Of a stretch of DNA of 64,000 nucleotides, positions 1 to 11,887 are shown one piece after another. The stretch is from Piezodorus guildinii (taxonomy: Eukaryota > Arthropoda > Insecta > Hemiptera > Pentatomidae). Made by a program: the position numbers and the translations under genes. The notes under the pieces are model-generated. The model made no database searches. It saw nothing but the letters and a program-made list of their open reading frames with translations, and was not told the origin of the DNA. The stretch's first letter is position 1. Each line of letters starts with the position of its first letter. The DNA lies in contig CM041293.1 of assembly GCA_023052935.1 (NCBI GenBank), positions 172,475,600 through 172,539,599 on the forward strand, written 5' to 3'.

Positions 1-1072
1 GACCTACGCACGTCCTTGGACTCAAGTAAAAGTCGACCTATAATAAACATCCGAGTATACACCCTCTATATATATACATATACATATAGAGGATAAGGGG
101 GCATTATGGTAAGGCTAAAGGAGTACTCCAGGGTTCTATGCTCACCACTATCTTATTTACTCTGTATAACCTCGGTCCTCCTCGCTGGGAGTGAACGTCT
201 CACTGGGTCAAATATTTGACTAGGTTATCGCATGTTCTCATCACTTAAAGAGTCATGGGTAGGAATAACTCTTTCCAAACGCTTAAACTATTCCGAAATA
301 AATTATTTTTTGTTTTCCTTTGTGAATTATTCGGCATCAATTAATTTATTTATAACAAATAAAATAAACTGATTGGGTTGAAACTTAGATTAGATTTTAA
401 TCCGAGTAACATCAACAGACCTACTTTGGACTTCTTTTTAAATTTATTATTACCAATATATCTGCTAAATTATGGGTCCTAGCGATAAATGTTTTATAAA
501 AGAAACTATTTTACATTACGTATACATTATTGAAAACGACAGACTCAAAACATAGTAACTTAAATAAACAATTATTATAGCACCTTTTAACTTTGGTTTG
601 GACGTTTAAAAATTTTGGTTTATTATTTTAAAAAATCTGGTGCGGGCAACACACGACTTTCACTTACCTCCATTTTTAAAATCAATGAAAGAATTTTCAA
701 ATACAGTTAGAGATAAAAATACGTGAAATTATTAAGGAATTAATCAACTTGAATTTATATAGAAACATGTGTTTTATTAAAAAATCTATTATATTATTAT
801 CTTAAATAATCAATTAGTTTTATGTTCATTTCATCACTCTCTATTAACTTTTAAAAGCTTGTGTATGAGATAATATTTTTTTAAAAATCTTTAGCTTTCC
901 AACGGTATATCATACATGTATATTACTGCTCTTATGTTCAAAAACGAAAAATTGCATTAAAAAAATATTTTTTCTGTTTTCTCCTTTAGTTGGGTATCGA
1001 ATTTATTCAATTTATATATTTACCTGTTTTTCATCAGCGTTAACAAGATAATCTAGTTATTATTATTGAATC
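1..1072. other. AT-rich sequence, no gene recognised
   Basis: This stretch has poly-A/T runs and stop codons in all frames. I recognise no coding region, RNA gene or intact transposon end. Confidence 0.6.
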
Positions 1073-1398
1073 TACAAAATTAAATGTACTTTAGGGAAGG
1101 ACATTTAAAATATCGGCATTTAAGCCCTGTCAGACCATTTTTATCCAAATAAAACCTACATGATATTAAAGCCCATTAAATTTTACATCGATATAGCGAG
1201 TTTAATCAAAATCGTCGGAACCGATTTCGAGAAAATCGAAAAAAGGTGCAAAATGCATGGTATAAAGTGTCTCTTCTGGTAAGCTCATTTTGATGAAAAA
1301 CGTTTTGTCACGTCTCGGGCGTATAGTTGTCTTAAATATGAAATTTCAGTTTCATAGGACTTACCGTTTCCGCCCGAGAGTTACCACACACACACACA

Positions 1399-1454
<56 letters not shown>

Positions 1455-1575
1455 CTTTTTGCGGGACTTGGTTATTTGGACTCAGGGGACCCTAAAAATT
1501 GTATTTCCGTTGAAAACTGGGATACGAAAATTTTCAGGATCGCAATACTTCCCCTTACTATATACAGTAAGTGTA
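1073..1575. repeat. Diverged dispersed repeat, copy 1
   Basis: Several short blocks match 7093-7300 in the same order and orientation: CTACAAAA-TAAATGTA, then CCATTAAATTTTACATCGATA, then GGGACTTGG-TT-TTTGGAC. A (CA)n tract interrupts this copy. One block recurs inverted at 10376-10440. The source element is unknown and no coding capacity is visible. Confidence 0.5.
1384..1452. repeat. (CA)n microsatellite
   Basis: An almost pure CA dinucleotide tract with one CC interruption. The short reading frame through it is a by-product of the repeat. Confidence 0.95.
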
Positions 1576-2038
1576 AGTAAAAATGAACACATCTCCCCTT
1601 GAAAATTTCAACGTAGAACCTGAAAAACAAATAAAAAAATCCGTTTGTTCGCTTTAGAAATAGCAGAGATATAGCATTTTGAATTTAGCAGTGGTGATAT
1701 AGCAGCCAAGTTTCCTTTGAATTATCTATTTATTTTTATATTAGTTAATTATCTTTAAACAGCTATATAAACAGTTATACCCTAATAAAGTTATTTAGAA
1801 ATAATAAACAATGGTGTAATAATTTGCAGGGTTTTTTTTTTCTTCATCTTCATATTATTTTATTTGAACCTATCAGTTATCTGACAATAAGAAAATGTTC
1901 TATATATAATTTCAGGAGCAGACATGGGGAAAGAAACTGCCCAGCAGCATCCCTTCCTAGGTCTTAATTTAGCAGACGAGATCTCTCATCTAGCTCCTTT
2001 TTAGTCTTCTTCTAACAACAATTTCAGCTATATACACG
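1576..2038. other. No feature recognised
   Basis: AT-rich spacer with no supported gene or element end. Confidence 0.5.
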
Positions 2039-2296
2039 TCGCGAAGTGGGCAAAATCACATATTTAGATGGACAAAGGTCAAGTCAAAAGTTTGGAATTT
2101 TCTAGTACTTCACCTATTTATTTTTAGTTGGCAAGACCCTAAATTCTAATATTTCCCGCCATACCGTGTTTACAAATAAATAGTAAATGAGTGAATCATT
2201 CCTCTTCGCACAAGTGCCTATTAACCGGTAGTGGGATTATCTTCATTCGATGGCCATTTATTATGTTCAAGGTGTGTTCAAGCGCATCTTTTAAAA

Positions 2297-2353
<57 letters not shown>

Positions 2354-3320
2354 AATTTTGATATAAGAGAATTATTTGAACAGCAACACAACTGTATATA
2401 GCTACTATAATATAAGCAGAATTATTAGCGTCCCCTCCACGCTCGCCTCAGCCGCTTATCTCTCATCTCGCCCAGTCTTTGCCCCAGCAAGACCTAATTA
2501 TAGTGCACATTTTTTGTTACTGCAACCATCTACATTGAAGCCAACCCAACCGGGCCCGGCTTCCAATATATCGGCACGCCGACCTTTTCATACGTAGCAG
2601 CGAGGGAGCCACCAGGTGTACAAATCGTAGTGTATTGACATTTTTTTTTATTATATATTAATTTTTAGTGTTTAATTTTTTTCTATAATTTTTTAGAGCC
2701 AGTTTTTAAAAGATTTCTTTTCTTTTTTTTTTTTTTGTTAATAATTAGGAGTTTTAATTTTATGTTATCTTTCTTGTATTAAAAGTGTATAACAATAATT
2801 TTCGCTTTTTTTTTTCTTTTTATCACCTTAATTATAAGTAAAATTATAACCAATTTTTGAACCAGCATCAATTATAGGGAAGAAAGATAGTGGTAAATAT
2901 TTTAACACCGCCCCTTCCCCACAAGGTGTATTTAGAGCTTATATTTAACAACGGAAATTGCTGAGACAGCCAAGAAATTATATTTTCAAACTCGTTAGTG
3001 AATATACATTGTAATCTAACCTATAGAGTTAATTGAGCAATTTGTAAATGTATGCCCCTTTCAATAACGAAAAACTATATAACTCCCAAGTTACCCCAAG
3101 GATTTGTTTGTAGGATTAGTTTCATCAATCCTTCTAGCCTTTAGATATTACAAAGAATTTTTGCGTTTTTTTTTTTTTGTGTCTTGGGTTACACATATTT
3201 TTTTCCTGACACAACTCTCCGAATCAATAGTTTTACAATCTATAATTTGAAGAATTTCCTAAATGATATAAAATACATCTATTAGAAGGTTTCAGCGACT
3301 CCGAGCCATAATTAGATTAT
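2039..3320. repeat. Diverged inverted relative of the 7429-8245 TIR element
   Basis: Read as its reverse complement, 7640-8245 matches two parts of this region. The first is about 2045-2290 (GTGGGCAAAATCAC, TTGGCAAGACCCT, ATACCGTGTTTACAAATAAA). The second is about 2930-3310 (AACTCCCAAGTTACCCCAAG, TTAGAAGGTTTCAGC-ACTCC). The 2300-2900 part, which includes a (TA)n tract, is extra sequence here. No intact terminal repeat pair and no transposase are visible. Confidence 0.65.
2299..2351. repeat. (TA)n microsatellite
   Basis: Pure TA tract of about 50 bp inside the inverted repeat copy. Confidence 0.95.
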
Positions 3321-4805
3321 TTGTATTATTTATTGATTATATAATTATCATAACAAAATAAAATATCCATACAAATTAATAAACATAAAAGGAAATTTAA
3401 CTTTCCATTATTATTTTAAATAAAAGTTTCTAATACTCTTATATAAGCTGTATACATTACAGACTTTAATAAGACAAAATTTAAAATATATTATTTACAA
3501 ATATTATTTAAATCCTTCTAACATAATAATATATTGTTGTTAAACTTAAAATAGAAGAGAATTAGTATAGTATAGCCTCTGGTTGAGAGTCTTTCTTATC
3601 ATTTAATTTCATAAGAATAAATTGATAATATATAAGATTAAACGACTGTCTGGCCCAATTGCAGAAAGTTAAAACGTTATCTCTCTATATTTCCCAACCC
3701 GAAAATAAATTCGATTCCCCGAAAAAAAAAAAAAATTCATAAATGTAAATGAATACCCTTGCGTGTATTTCGAAGAGATGAGGATGTTTATATCAACGAC
3801 AAATGAAGAAATCTATATTGAAAATTTGAAAAATGTGATAATTGGCTTTGATATCCGTCCTCTGAAAGGTCGTACGGACCGGTCTTTGCCTTCCAACCAC
3901 AATTCTTTCTTTTCTCGAAATATAAATGACTCGAGTGAGATTTATAAATATGTCACCTGATATTATATAATAGGAAAGAAGGATATAGCTGTTCATTTCT
4001 TGCGCAATCTTTTCCTATCCTGTCACGATTCTGTATTTATTAATTAGTACTTTATCCATATTTCTATGCGGTGATACAACTTAGGTACTTTATGTAATGA
4101 AGAAAAAGTTCCTTTAACTTAATAAAAAAATCAACTAATAGCATATTCAGTGGAGTGCAGGGTGCCGTTTTCAGTTGTGGTGAACCAGAATGCATCTATA
4201 TATAATATATATAGAATAAATGGTGTAAAGATTCTTCGAACTCCTAAACCACGCGACGGATTTTGATACTATTTTCACCATCATATACAGCATCCTTTCC
4301 TGAACTGAAGGTTTATAAGTAAAATACATTGCAGTTTTTATAAATTTCAAGTCATCTGTAATCAAGTCATCCAAAAATTATTAAATTAGTCGTATGATAT
4401 ACCATTGGAAAGCGCAGGAATTTATAAAAGTTAATATGCCATAAAATATAACATAAAGTTGTCATAAGACTATAAAGTTGTAAAAATCTGTGATTTGTAA
4501 TGTTAAGGGATGTTATTGTGATTCAATGATGCCACTGTACAGTACCGTACAAGTTATATTCTTCCATACACTTCACACGATTTTTATGAAACCTATTACG
4601 TACTAAATCGTATGAAAAATGTTAACGTAAATAAAAAGTTTTATAAATATTGAAACATTGTTATTGATTATTTCTACTTATAGATTATTTTATAAAAATT
4701 ATGATATTTCACTGTAAACTAAATGGGATTCTCTTGAAAACTAAATTAAACTTTTAAAATTTATTTTAACTAGTTCATCTCCATAAAAACTAACAGACAA
4801 AACAA
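3321..4805. other. No gene recognised; AT-rich
   Basis: Short open frames of about 60 codons occur on both strands, but none resembles a protein family I know. A sequence near 4190-4290 vaguely resembles the start of some insect Helitrons. That resemblance is too weak to call. Confidence 0.5.
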
Positions 4806-4890
4806 AGGATCTCCTGCTGTCTGACAGCCTTCGATGCCCAACTTCAGGTGTTCAAACACGGCAGAAGGCCAGTACTAGGTTTTTTTTAAG
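4806..4890 (+). repeat. tRNA-derived SINE fragment (box B part)
   Basis: GTGTTCAAACACGGCAGA-GGCC followed by a T-rich run matches the box-B half of the SINE head at 5949-6040. The box-A half is degraded. Confidence 0.45.
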
Positions 4891-5948
4891 AGAATAAAAT
4901 GATGGTTATTAAAAAAGGAATGTTATCTTTCACCACTATCATTAATGTCCAAATTAGGACACATTGTAATATTACTCAATAAAACATTGTTGTTGAAGAT
5001 ATGAGGATAAATTTTGTTCCGCCATATAAACGTTTCCATCGAAACTCGATATAATTCTTTAACTTTTTTCAACTCTAAATTTATTTAAAGGTTCATAAAT
5101 TGATTATAATAACGGAGGTAAGTGAAAGTCGTGCATTGATATCACCAGATTTTCTTTCATATAGGAAAATATAGAATACATTGTATTTTAAATACTCAAT
5201 ACACAGAACAATCACTAGATGTTTTCCTTGAAATAAATAAGTGATATAAAAAAAAAAAAAATAAAAAAAAGTGTGAGCTGAGTTAATTAAACGAGACAAT
5301 TATTTGAAGAAATAGCGGGGGTTCTTCTGAGTAACTGCTGAGATGTTAATTGTCCGCTAATTGTCCTGTAAGTAATTAACAAGATGCGGGTAATTGTCTT
5401 CATTACTCCTCAATTACCGTCAGTTTCCGTCTTCATTTCAGAGATCGTATTTGCTGAATTCTTGCATCTTAAAGTCTTAGTACAGTAGGTATTCATTTTT
5501 TTTTTTTTTTTTTTCATCCGGTGCTAATATGCATTTAATGCTGTAGAGCTGCAGATTAATATTTGGGCGTTAATATTGTTTTTAATCTCATCATCATTCA
5601 GTCATTACAAAGGGAAAGTAATTTATTGCAGTATTAAAGTGAGTTTTTTTTTGTTTTGTTTTTAAGCTCTGTCTAATGGTTTCAACTTTGTCATGATTTA
5701 GTTTGGAATATAATGAAGAAAATTTAAGAGAGCTTTCTGAGATATCGCTTTATTATTAATACGAACCACGGATTAAGATTTTTAAGAAAAACTTGTAACA
5801 TTAAAAACAAAAAAGTTATTAGTTCTGTAACTGTTAATAGTTCCATGATATTGTACAATGTGATTTAAAGAAAATCAAGCTAGACGAGACTTTAACCTCA
5901 ATTTTTGGGTAAATATGTTGAATAGATGAATCTCCAAAAATGGTTTGG
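4891..5948. other. No gene recognised
   Basis: AT-rich sequence with several homopolymer runs, including a run of about 20 T near 5497. No supported coding region. Confidence 0.5.
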
Positions 5949-6040
5949 GTCACCTGCGTCGTAGTGGTTAGAATAAGAGACCCCTACGACTATGGTCGCT
6001 GGTTCAAACACGACAGATGGCCCAAGGATTTTTCAACGGA
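5949..6040 (+). mobile_element. tRNA-derived SINE head
   Basis: A box-A-like segment (GTAGTGGTTAGAATAAGAG) is followed about 40 bases later by a box-B-like GGTTCAAACAC, the internal RNA polymerase III promoter spacing of a tRNA. The flanks do not form a full acceptor stem, so this is a SINE head or a tRNA pseudogene rather than a working tRNA. The AT-rich sequence after it could be the SINE body. Confidence 0.6.
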
Positions 6041-7092
6041 GTGAATTACTAACATAGTTCTTTAGGAGTTATTTTAGAACATAATATGAGCGGTAGAAAC
6101 ATAGAATAAAAATAAAATTAAGATGAAACATAAAAATATCATTATTCACCAAACAAATATAAAGAGAAGAAAAAGTAGGATATTATGGAATGGGATGAAT
6201 CAGATTTCAGTTGAATAATGGAATTAATTTTTTCTTCCATTGCGAGGCCTCTCGAATCCATTCCACAGCCCAGTTAATCTGCCTCCATGATGCAACTCTA
6301 CAGGTTTTGGTAACTACTTGTTACTAATATTCTTCCCGCATTGTCCGAGGATAAAATTAGTAAGCATACAGGATGTAAAAAAAAAAAAAAAAAAAAAAAA
6401 AATAGTCGAACTCAAAGTTAGGGAAAATGAATCATATCCTCACAAAATAACAAATAAGAAAAAAAAATGTCCAATTTAAATTTTTTTTTTTTTTTGAGTT
6501 ATTACTTAAGAGACATATTATACATATTTGTATTATTTCAACGGTAATGTTTTTAACTAAATGATAAGACTGATAACATAAGGCTTGTAGAATTTGTCAA
6601 TGTATAACCTATCGATGAAAGTTGGCTACATTAACTACAATTGGTTAAGAAACAAATATTTAAAAAAAAGTGTAAGATATACAAAATCAAAGAAAATGGA
6701 ACCCACCATTTCTCATTAAAAAAAAACGCTGCAAATTATTGCACAATGGTTTATTATTTTCAAAAAACTATATTAGGGTATTACCGTTTATTTCTGCTAA
6801 TCTTTACTGTTTTTCTCGCTTTACTGATTCTAAAACTCTATATATTTTTCTCCTTCTTCAAAAATCTTTTCTATAGTTCAGAAACACTAATAACTTTTTC
6901 TTTTTTTTACCTTAAAAAATAACTGAGTTATGAGTGTATTTATGTGTAAAATTCAATTTTTTTTTCTCTTGTTTATAATTATTCGCGTTTTTATGGTTAA
7001 AAAACACTAATACATTTTCAAACATATTTTCCACTGTAAACTAAATAAAACCTTAAAATGATTAAATTTTTCGAATCTATTACTAACGGGAA
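6041..7092. other. No gene recognised
   Basis: AT-rich, with an A run near 6377 and a T run near 6481. A 93-codon frame at 6641-6922 is low-complexity F/L/K/Y-rich sequence and is not supported as a gene. Confidence 0.5.
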
Positions 7093-7300
7093 TCTACAAA
7101 AGTAAATGTAATTGATAGAAAGACTATTTTAATCAGAACGAGATCTACATCATAATCAAGACCATTAAATTTTACATCGATAGTGCGAGTATAACTAAAA
7201 ATTGTGGAGACTGACCACACACCTTTTAGCGAGACTTGGTCTTTTGGACCCAAGGGACTCGTAAAACGTGTGTCAAGTTCAAAACGTTCCCTTACTATAT
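7093..7300. repeat. Diverged dispersed repeat, copy 2
   Basis: Direct-orientation relative of 1073-1575, sharing the ACATCGATA block and the GACTTGGTCTTTTGGACCC block. It runs straight into a (TA)n tract. Confidence 0.5.

Positions 7301-7302
<2 letters not shown>

Positions 7303-7396
<94 letters not shown>
7303..7396. repeat. (TA)n microsatellite
   Basis: Nearly pure TA tract of about 90 bp. The apparent minus-strand Y/I repeat protein over it is spurious. Confidence 0.95.
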
Positions 7397-7428
7397 CATA
7401 AATAGGTAAATGAAAGTAATTAAGATGC

Positions 7429-8245
7429 AACGCCGCACTGTGGGCAATATGACCTTAATCGGTTGAAATTTGTCTATATTTAGCCTTTGGAGTCCCAGAT
7501 TACGGAAAAAATTACAAAAACCATTTAATTTTTTTACACGACTGGCGAGCGCACAGTGGTCAAACAGTTAATTTATTAACTAAAATCTAAAACTTCCCTA
7601 TATTTCACGTTTGAAGTCCCAGAATAGGGAAAATAATTTTAAAAGAATCGAATTATGGCTTGGAGTTGCTGAAATCTGCTAATAGATGTATTTTATATCA
7701 TTTAGGAAACTTTTCAAATTATAGATTGTAAAACTTTTGATTCGGAGTGTTGTGTCTGAAAAAATTATGTATCACCCAAAACGCAAAAATTTCTTGTAAT
7801 ATTTAAAGACTAGAAGGATTGATGAAACAAATCCTTGGGGTAACTTGGGGGTTATATAGTTTTTCGTTATTGAATAGGGGCATATATTTACAAATTGCTA
7901 AATTAACTCTACAGGTAGATTGCAATGTATATTCAATAACGAGTTTGGAAATATAATGCCTAACCTGTCTCAGCAATGTCCGTTTTAAATAAAAACAAAA
8001 AGACTTTGCTTCAAAAATATCTTGAACATAATAAATGACCATCGTATGAAGATAACCCCACAGCCGGTTATTAGGCACTTGTGTGTACAGGAAAGATTCA
8101 TTCATTTACTATTTATTTGTAAACACGGTATGACGGGAAATATTAGAATTAAGGGTCTTGCCAACTAATAATAAAAAGGTGAAGCACTGGAAAATTCCTA
8201 ACTTTTGTCCACCTAAATTGGTGATTTTGTCCACTGTGCGGCGTT
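7429..8245. mobile_element. Non-autonomous TIR element (MITE-like, about 817 bp)
   Basis: The left end AACGCCGCACTGTGGGCAA and the right end TTGTCCACTGTGCGGCGTT are inverted repeats with one mismatch. The interior has no transposase. It contains an internal partial repeat of the end: CGCACAGTGGTCAAAC near 7551, followed by a second TTGAAGTCCCAGA-TA-GGAAAA block. No clear target duplication is visible outside the ends, so the superfamily is left open. The 2039-3320 region is a diverged inverted relative. Confidence 0.6.
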
Positions 8246-8690
8246 AAACCGACGACGGTACCTGTCTAATCCATTATGGTCGCTCCCACTACTGAGTTTA
8301 TTATCTTCATAATTTGCTTGAAGACACCTCCCTTGCCTCAGGCTGAACCCGACCTCCATTCCATCCTCCATCTTACATCCTCCGAACTCTGACCATAATT
8401 AGGTTTCCCCATAGATCGGAAAGAGCGGTGGCCGATGAGGCTAACGGGAGCCCTATTAAAGAGTTCTCGGCTAGCGGAGGTAGCGGTATTGCTCCCGTCC
8501 TATTGCAGTTACTAAATCAGCAAGATCGGTTTCCAAACCAGCCCCAAGGATATGGGATACCTCGCTGAAGAAGGGTTTCATCTTCTAGAAGAATATCCGG
8601 TGACTTATGTATACGTCAACAGGGCAACAGTACTGTTAGAGCTACTGTCAAGTACTACTCAAGCGCTACTGTACAGTACTGTTTGAATAA
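8246..8690. other. GC-richer spacer, no gene recognised
   Basis: Base composition is less AT-rich than the surroundings, which suggests an inserted piece of foreign repeat. Near 8640-8690 it has short TACTGT/ACAGTA-type repeats. No reading frame of convincing length or family. Confidence 0.4.
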
Positions 8691-9170
8691 AAAAAGTTTT
8701 GAATTTATTTTTAAATATATTCTTATTGATTCTTACAACTGTAAATACAATATACACAACAGGTAAAAGGACTAAAATTACAAATATAGGCACGAAATGG
8801 ACTTGTGAAACCTACCCAGTGGTAACACTTTATTTTATTAGCAGGTGTCGAGGCGGCCACCGGCTTTTCAGGCGCCTCGGAAGATTATCAGGAATAGATG
8901 TAGATGAGGTGTTACGGGCAAGCAGGTTTGTGCGGGCTGGTAATTTGTAATGAGAGAAGTATCGATTTTTGGCTAAGTCTGCAACTAGTGGGATATTAGG
9001 GTCTCCCAACCGTAACGGATGATTTTATTAGTAACAAAATAAGGATTATTTAGGATTTTTCGTAGGATGTTGGATTGCAAGGATTGGATGCGGGAGGACT
9101 TTGATGGTTTAGTAGAGACCCATAGCTCTATGCTATACGTCCAAACAGGTCTAAGAATGGCTATCTAAAT
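8691..9170 (-). pseudogene. Jockey-type ORF2 3' end, decayed
   Basis: Read on the minus strand, this gives the C-terminal tail of a Jockey-clade reverse transcriptase in broken frames. It includes NIPLVADLAK, then LPARTNLLARN, then IPDNLPRRLKRRWP and a stop. The same tail pattern (NIP...LVPSKFSKF, PPRRLKRQWPRDLL) ends ORF2 of the complete element at 28634-31312. Several frameshifts and stops are present, for example around 9000-9100. It is a 5'-truncated dead copy of a related, older family. The low-complexity T/A-rich left part is its 3' tail. The plus-strand 83-codon frame across it is a shadow. Confidence 0.75.
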
Positions 9171-9959
9171 TAGTTTTTGTATTAAATGGGGAGTTTCGAT
9201 CGTTTGTCAAGTTATTGTTGTATTAAACGGCATGGTTTGGAAGGATTTCACAGAAACCTAGAATCGCGATCATTTTATACATAGATAGAGCGATGATAAA
9301 AAGCAAAAAAATAAATCTATAAATAAAAATTATTAATAAAACGACGAGATTGGAGCTAGAGATATCAAAGAAATATTACTACTAGTTACTAATGGGTATT
9401 GAAATTTTCTTCATTAAGAAATAATTCATTGTCACAATTATTCCACATAGGAAAAGTCGGTTCTTCATACGAGAATATTCCTAAGCATAGATATTACATT
9501 CCAAAAATTCAAAATGGCGGACTGAAAGCCAGAGGACAGTTAAAGACGTAATAGGATTCGCACGACCGGGATTCCTGGAGTACAATAATCCCCAAGGTCG
9601 GGAGGTATCCCACGTCCAGGATCATTCCTATTGGATAACATGCAGATCGGGAACGTGATCGACAACCAATAGCGGAGTTACGTGGACCAGAGCACTGGAC
9701 AGCTGGAGTCCAGGCTGTGGTGGGCAGCCCTTGTCAGGAAGTGGGGAGAGTCCGTCAGCGGAAGGCGCAGATTTTATGAAGAAAGTGGTAGCGACTTTAC
9801 AGCTCATGGGGATTACGTAAAGTTCCTGGTGTGTTTAGTACCAGCGTCTATTTTCAAGTGTTCAGTTGTGGCAATATTTCTCAATATTGATAAGTAAATA
9901 AAAAAAAAACTGTCCCTCTACAACTGATAAAAGATCTCAGGTTCAGTACAGTAGAGATT
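9171..9959. other. No gene recognised
   Basis: AT-rich at first, then a GC-richer block at about 9480-9760 that looks like a fragment of an unrecognised repeat. No coding region is supported. Confidence 0.4.
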
Positions 9960-10203
9960 CGTACTGTTTCACGGCCAATGACCGTGCAAGGATGTGAATA
10001 GGCCTAAATTACGCTCGGACACCAGGTTGTTTTCTCCAATTTTCCGTACCCACTTTATAAAGCCTAGATGTGCAACAAGAGAGTCTACATGTAGCAGGGC
10101 CACTCCCCGGCAGAAAAAACAGAATAAATTATTTTCCCTCAGCTGGGTTTCGAACCTGGGACCCGAAGAAAAGTAGCTTAAGGCTCTAACCACTAGACCA
10201 AGC
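9960..10203 (-). mobile_element. tRNA-derived SINE (second family)
   Basis: On the minus strand, starting at 10203, a tRNA-like head shows box A TGGTCTAGTGGTTAGAGC and box B GGTTCGAAACCC with normal spacing. A body of about 170 bp runs to about 9960. The head is close to a real tRNA, but the 5' and 3' arms do not pair into an acceptor stem. The body differs from the SINEs at 35036-35318 and 43328-43604, so it is a different family. Confidence 0.65.
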
Positions 10204-10375
10204 CGCTACTTTCAATATTGATGAACAAAGTAATATCTCCCTCCATCCGATGATCTAATCACAGTAACATTTTTCATCAAAAGTTAATGTTTTGTAATCA
10301 GAGCTTTAATTTGGAAGTTTTCATTTTTTGTTTATCCATTTAACATATAATTTAACACATTTAGTGTTCAACTGA

Positions 10376-10440
10376 AATAAACGTTTTAGGGTTCTCCTGA
10401 GTCCAAATTACCAAGTCCCGCATAAAATAATTAAACGTTT
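10376..10440. repeat. Short inverted block of the 1073/7093 repeat
   Basis: The reverse complement contains GGGACTTGGTAATTTGGACTC, matching 1465-1485. It is a fragment only. Confidence 0.5.
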
Positions 10441-10489
10441 TAAGCCATAACAGTTCCCCAATACCGTAAGGATTTTTAAGCAACTCCCA

Positions 10490-10497
10490 AACAAAAT
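10490..10497. repeat. Duplication breakpoint microhomology
   Basis: AACAAAAT occurs at 10490-10497, 21206-21213 and 31923-31930, that is at the left edge, the junction and the right edge of the duplication. Flanking bases differ outside it. Confidence 0.85.
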
Positions 10498-10540
10498 AAA
10501 ATCCTACCTACTGTCTTTGTATTTTTTTTTTCATTATATT

Positions 10541-10734
10541 TTCATTGATTTTTACAACTGTATATACAAGTAAAAGGCCTAAAATCACAAATATAGGCAC
10601 GAAATAGTCTTGTGAAGAAGCTTCAATAATTCTTTTAGGTAACAGAGAAATGTTTATTTTATTAGCAGGTCTCGAGGACACCGGCTTTTCAGGCGCCTCG
10701 GAAGATTATCTAGAATAGATGTAGATGAGGGGTT
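10541..10734 (-). pseudogene. Old Jockey-type 3' end, split (layer 1)
   Basis: The minus strand reads ...SILDNLPRRLK and then a degraded RCPRDLL tail, followed by a T/A-rich 3' region. It is closely related to 8691-8950. The same unit continues at 21104-21205 on the other side of the later insertions. It is the host sequence into which the 10735-11354 fragment inserted. Confidence 0.7.
10719..10734. repeat. Target site duplication of layer 2, left
   Basis: ATGTAGATGAGGGGTT here is repeated exactly at 21088-21103, flanking the truncated non-LTR fragment and everything nested in it. Confidence 0.85.
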
Positions 10735-10759
10735 CACATTTAAAGTACATATAAAGAAA

Positions 10760-11074
10760 TTGAGATGTGTCAGCCAATTAAGAGTTGCAAATCCAGAACA
10801 TATTAGAATCTATGGAAAAAACTCATCTTTTTTGTTCAAGTCACAAGAAAGCTGTATATTATGCAATCGATTTATCTACAACAGTCTACATCACATTCTC
10901 CTTCACTGCCCGGCACACAATGAACATAGACGGCAATTTCTTCAAAACTTCATCTTAGAATCTTCCGACATCCAAAGTATCCATGCTATACTGAGTATCG
11001 ATAGTGTAGATAAGTTACATAAAGTGTACTATTACATGATAGGAGTTCAAAAAGTGCTCAATTCTTTATCCTAG
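10760..11074 (+). pseudogene. Non-LTR reverse transcriptase C-terminus, truncated
   Basis: A 104-codon tail of an ORF2 protein. It contains CILCNRFIYNSLHHILLHC, the zinc-knuckle-like motif C-x2-C...H-x4-C found at the C-terminus of many Jockey/CR1-type ORF2 proteins, followed by a helical tail. The endonuclease and reverse transcriptase domains are missing. The frame opens upstream without an ATG, so this is a fragment. The equivalent region at 42138-42434 keeps the same order of residues. Confidence 0.75.
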
Positions 11075-11340
11075 AACATTTTCTATTCAGTGTTTACTTT
11101 TATTTTATCTTCAAAGTGATATTTTGTTTACTTATTGTGTCTGTTATAGGACCAGTAACTGTTTATTCTTTAATCTGTAATTTATTTTTGAAAGTCAAAT
11201 TGTTTTAGTAAATTTTCACTATTATTTTATTTATTTTTAAACGATATGTATATAAAGTTCTACAAACCATAATATTGTAATTTATAGCCAAGCTAGGCTC
11301 TATTTGTATGGGGAAGCCCCAAAGACAAAATAAAATTTAT

Positions 11341-11354
11341 ATTTCTATTTCTAT
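11341..11354. repeat. Target site duplication of the Jockey element, left copy
   Basis: ATTTCTATTTCTAT matches 21076-21089. The first A may belong to the poly-A tail on the right, so the length is 13-14 bp. Confidence 0.85.
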
Positions 11355-11648
11355 TTAGTATAGCAGTCATATTTCAAGTCGGCTCTCGGATTTCTTGCTT
11401 TTACAGTTGGATTTCACTTCAGCACAGTCTTGAAAACATCATCAGACTTCAGGATAACAACAACAGTTATTATTGGAGCAAACAGCGGTAAGTTGTGATA
11501 TAATTTACAGTGTAAAGTGAATGCTGAGTCACCTCTTCATATCAGCTGATTGCCAATAGCCCGGCAAGGCTGGTCTTGCTTAACTTTTTTTAAGTTATTG
11601 TTTTTTTTCCCACATCTGGTTATTATTTAATTACTTCTTATACATGAA

Positions 11649-11887
11649 ATGCGATATTATCATCAAGTAATGTCCTCCAAAGCTTCAACTAAAAGATCTA
11701 GATCTAGTGGTTCAATCCCGTCACCTACAAAACAAAGACCCCGCCGTGATACTAATAAAAGATTAAATCTACAAGCAACCCCTTCCGGTACTAATTCAGA
11801 ATCTGAACCACAACCTGGCACATCGTCACAAGGGATGACTGACGAATCGCCGTTTTTCACCCCAAATCCTTTTCAGATTTTACATAA
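11649..11887 (+). pseudogene. Jockey ORF1 (Gag-like), N-terminal part, split by LTR element
   Basis: This encodes the N-terminal 79 codons of the Jockey ORF1 protein. The segment is rich in S, T, P, K and R, with basic clusters (KRSRSSG, KQRPRRDTNKR) typical of the disordered nucleic-acid-binding start of such proteins. The ATG at 11649 is the first; a second in-frame ATG at 11670 would shorten it by seven residues. The frame runs into the LTR at 11888 and resumes at 16844 in phase once the 4-bp target duplication is counted once. It is identical to 22365-22603. Confidence 0.75.
11884..11887. repeat. Target site duplication of the gypsy element, left copy
   Basis: ATAA here and at 16840-16843 flanks the LTR element. 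Four bases is usual for Ty3/gypsy insertions. Confidence 0.8.

Larger units (their letters stand above)
10735..11354 (+). mobile_element. 5'-truncated non-LTR retrotransposon (layer 2)
   Basis: It begins at the end of the 16-bp target duplication and contains only the end of the reverse transcriptase ORF, a 3' UTR and a short TTTCTA-type tail instead of poly-A. A diverged relative with the same protein tail and a TTCTATTCTA tail lies at 42138-42780. Truncation at the 5' end is normal for target-primed reverse transcription. Confidence 0.8.

Noticed and set aside
1290..1580. Open frame with a long HT repeat
   Set aside because: It is a translation of the (CA)n tract and has no recognisable protein on either side.
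8404..8425. AGATCGGAAAGAGC resembles a sequencing adapter
   Set aside because: It has an extra A compared with the usual adapter core, and the bases after it do not match adapter sequence. Chance similarity in genomic DNA is more likely.
10130..10203. Possible functional tRNA gene
   Set aside because: Boxes A and B are good, but the ends do not form an acceptor stem and a SINE-like body follows, so it is called a SINE head.
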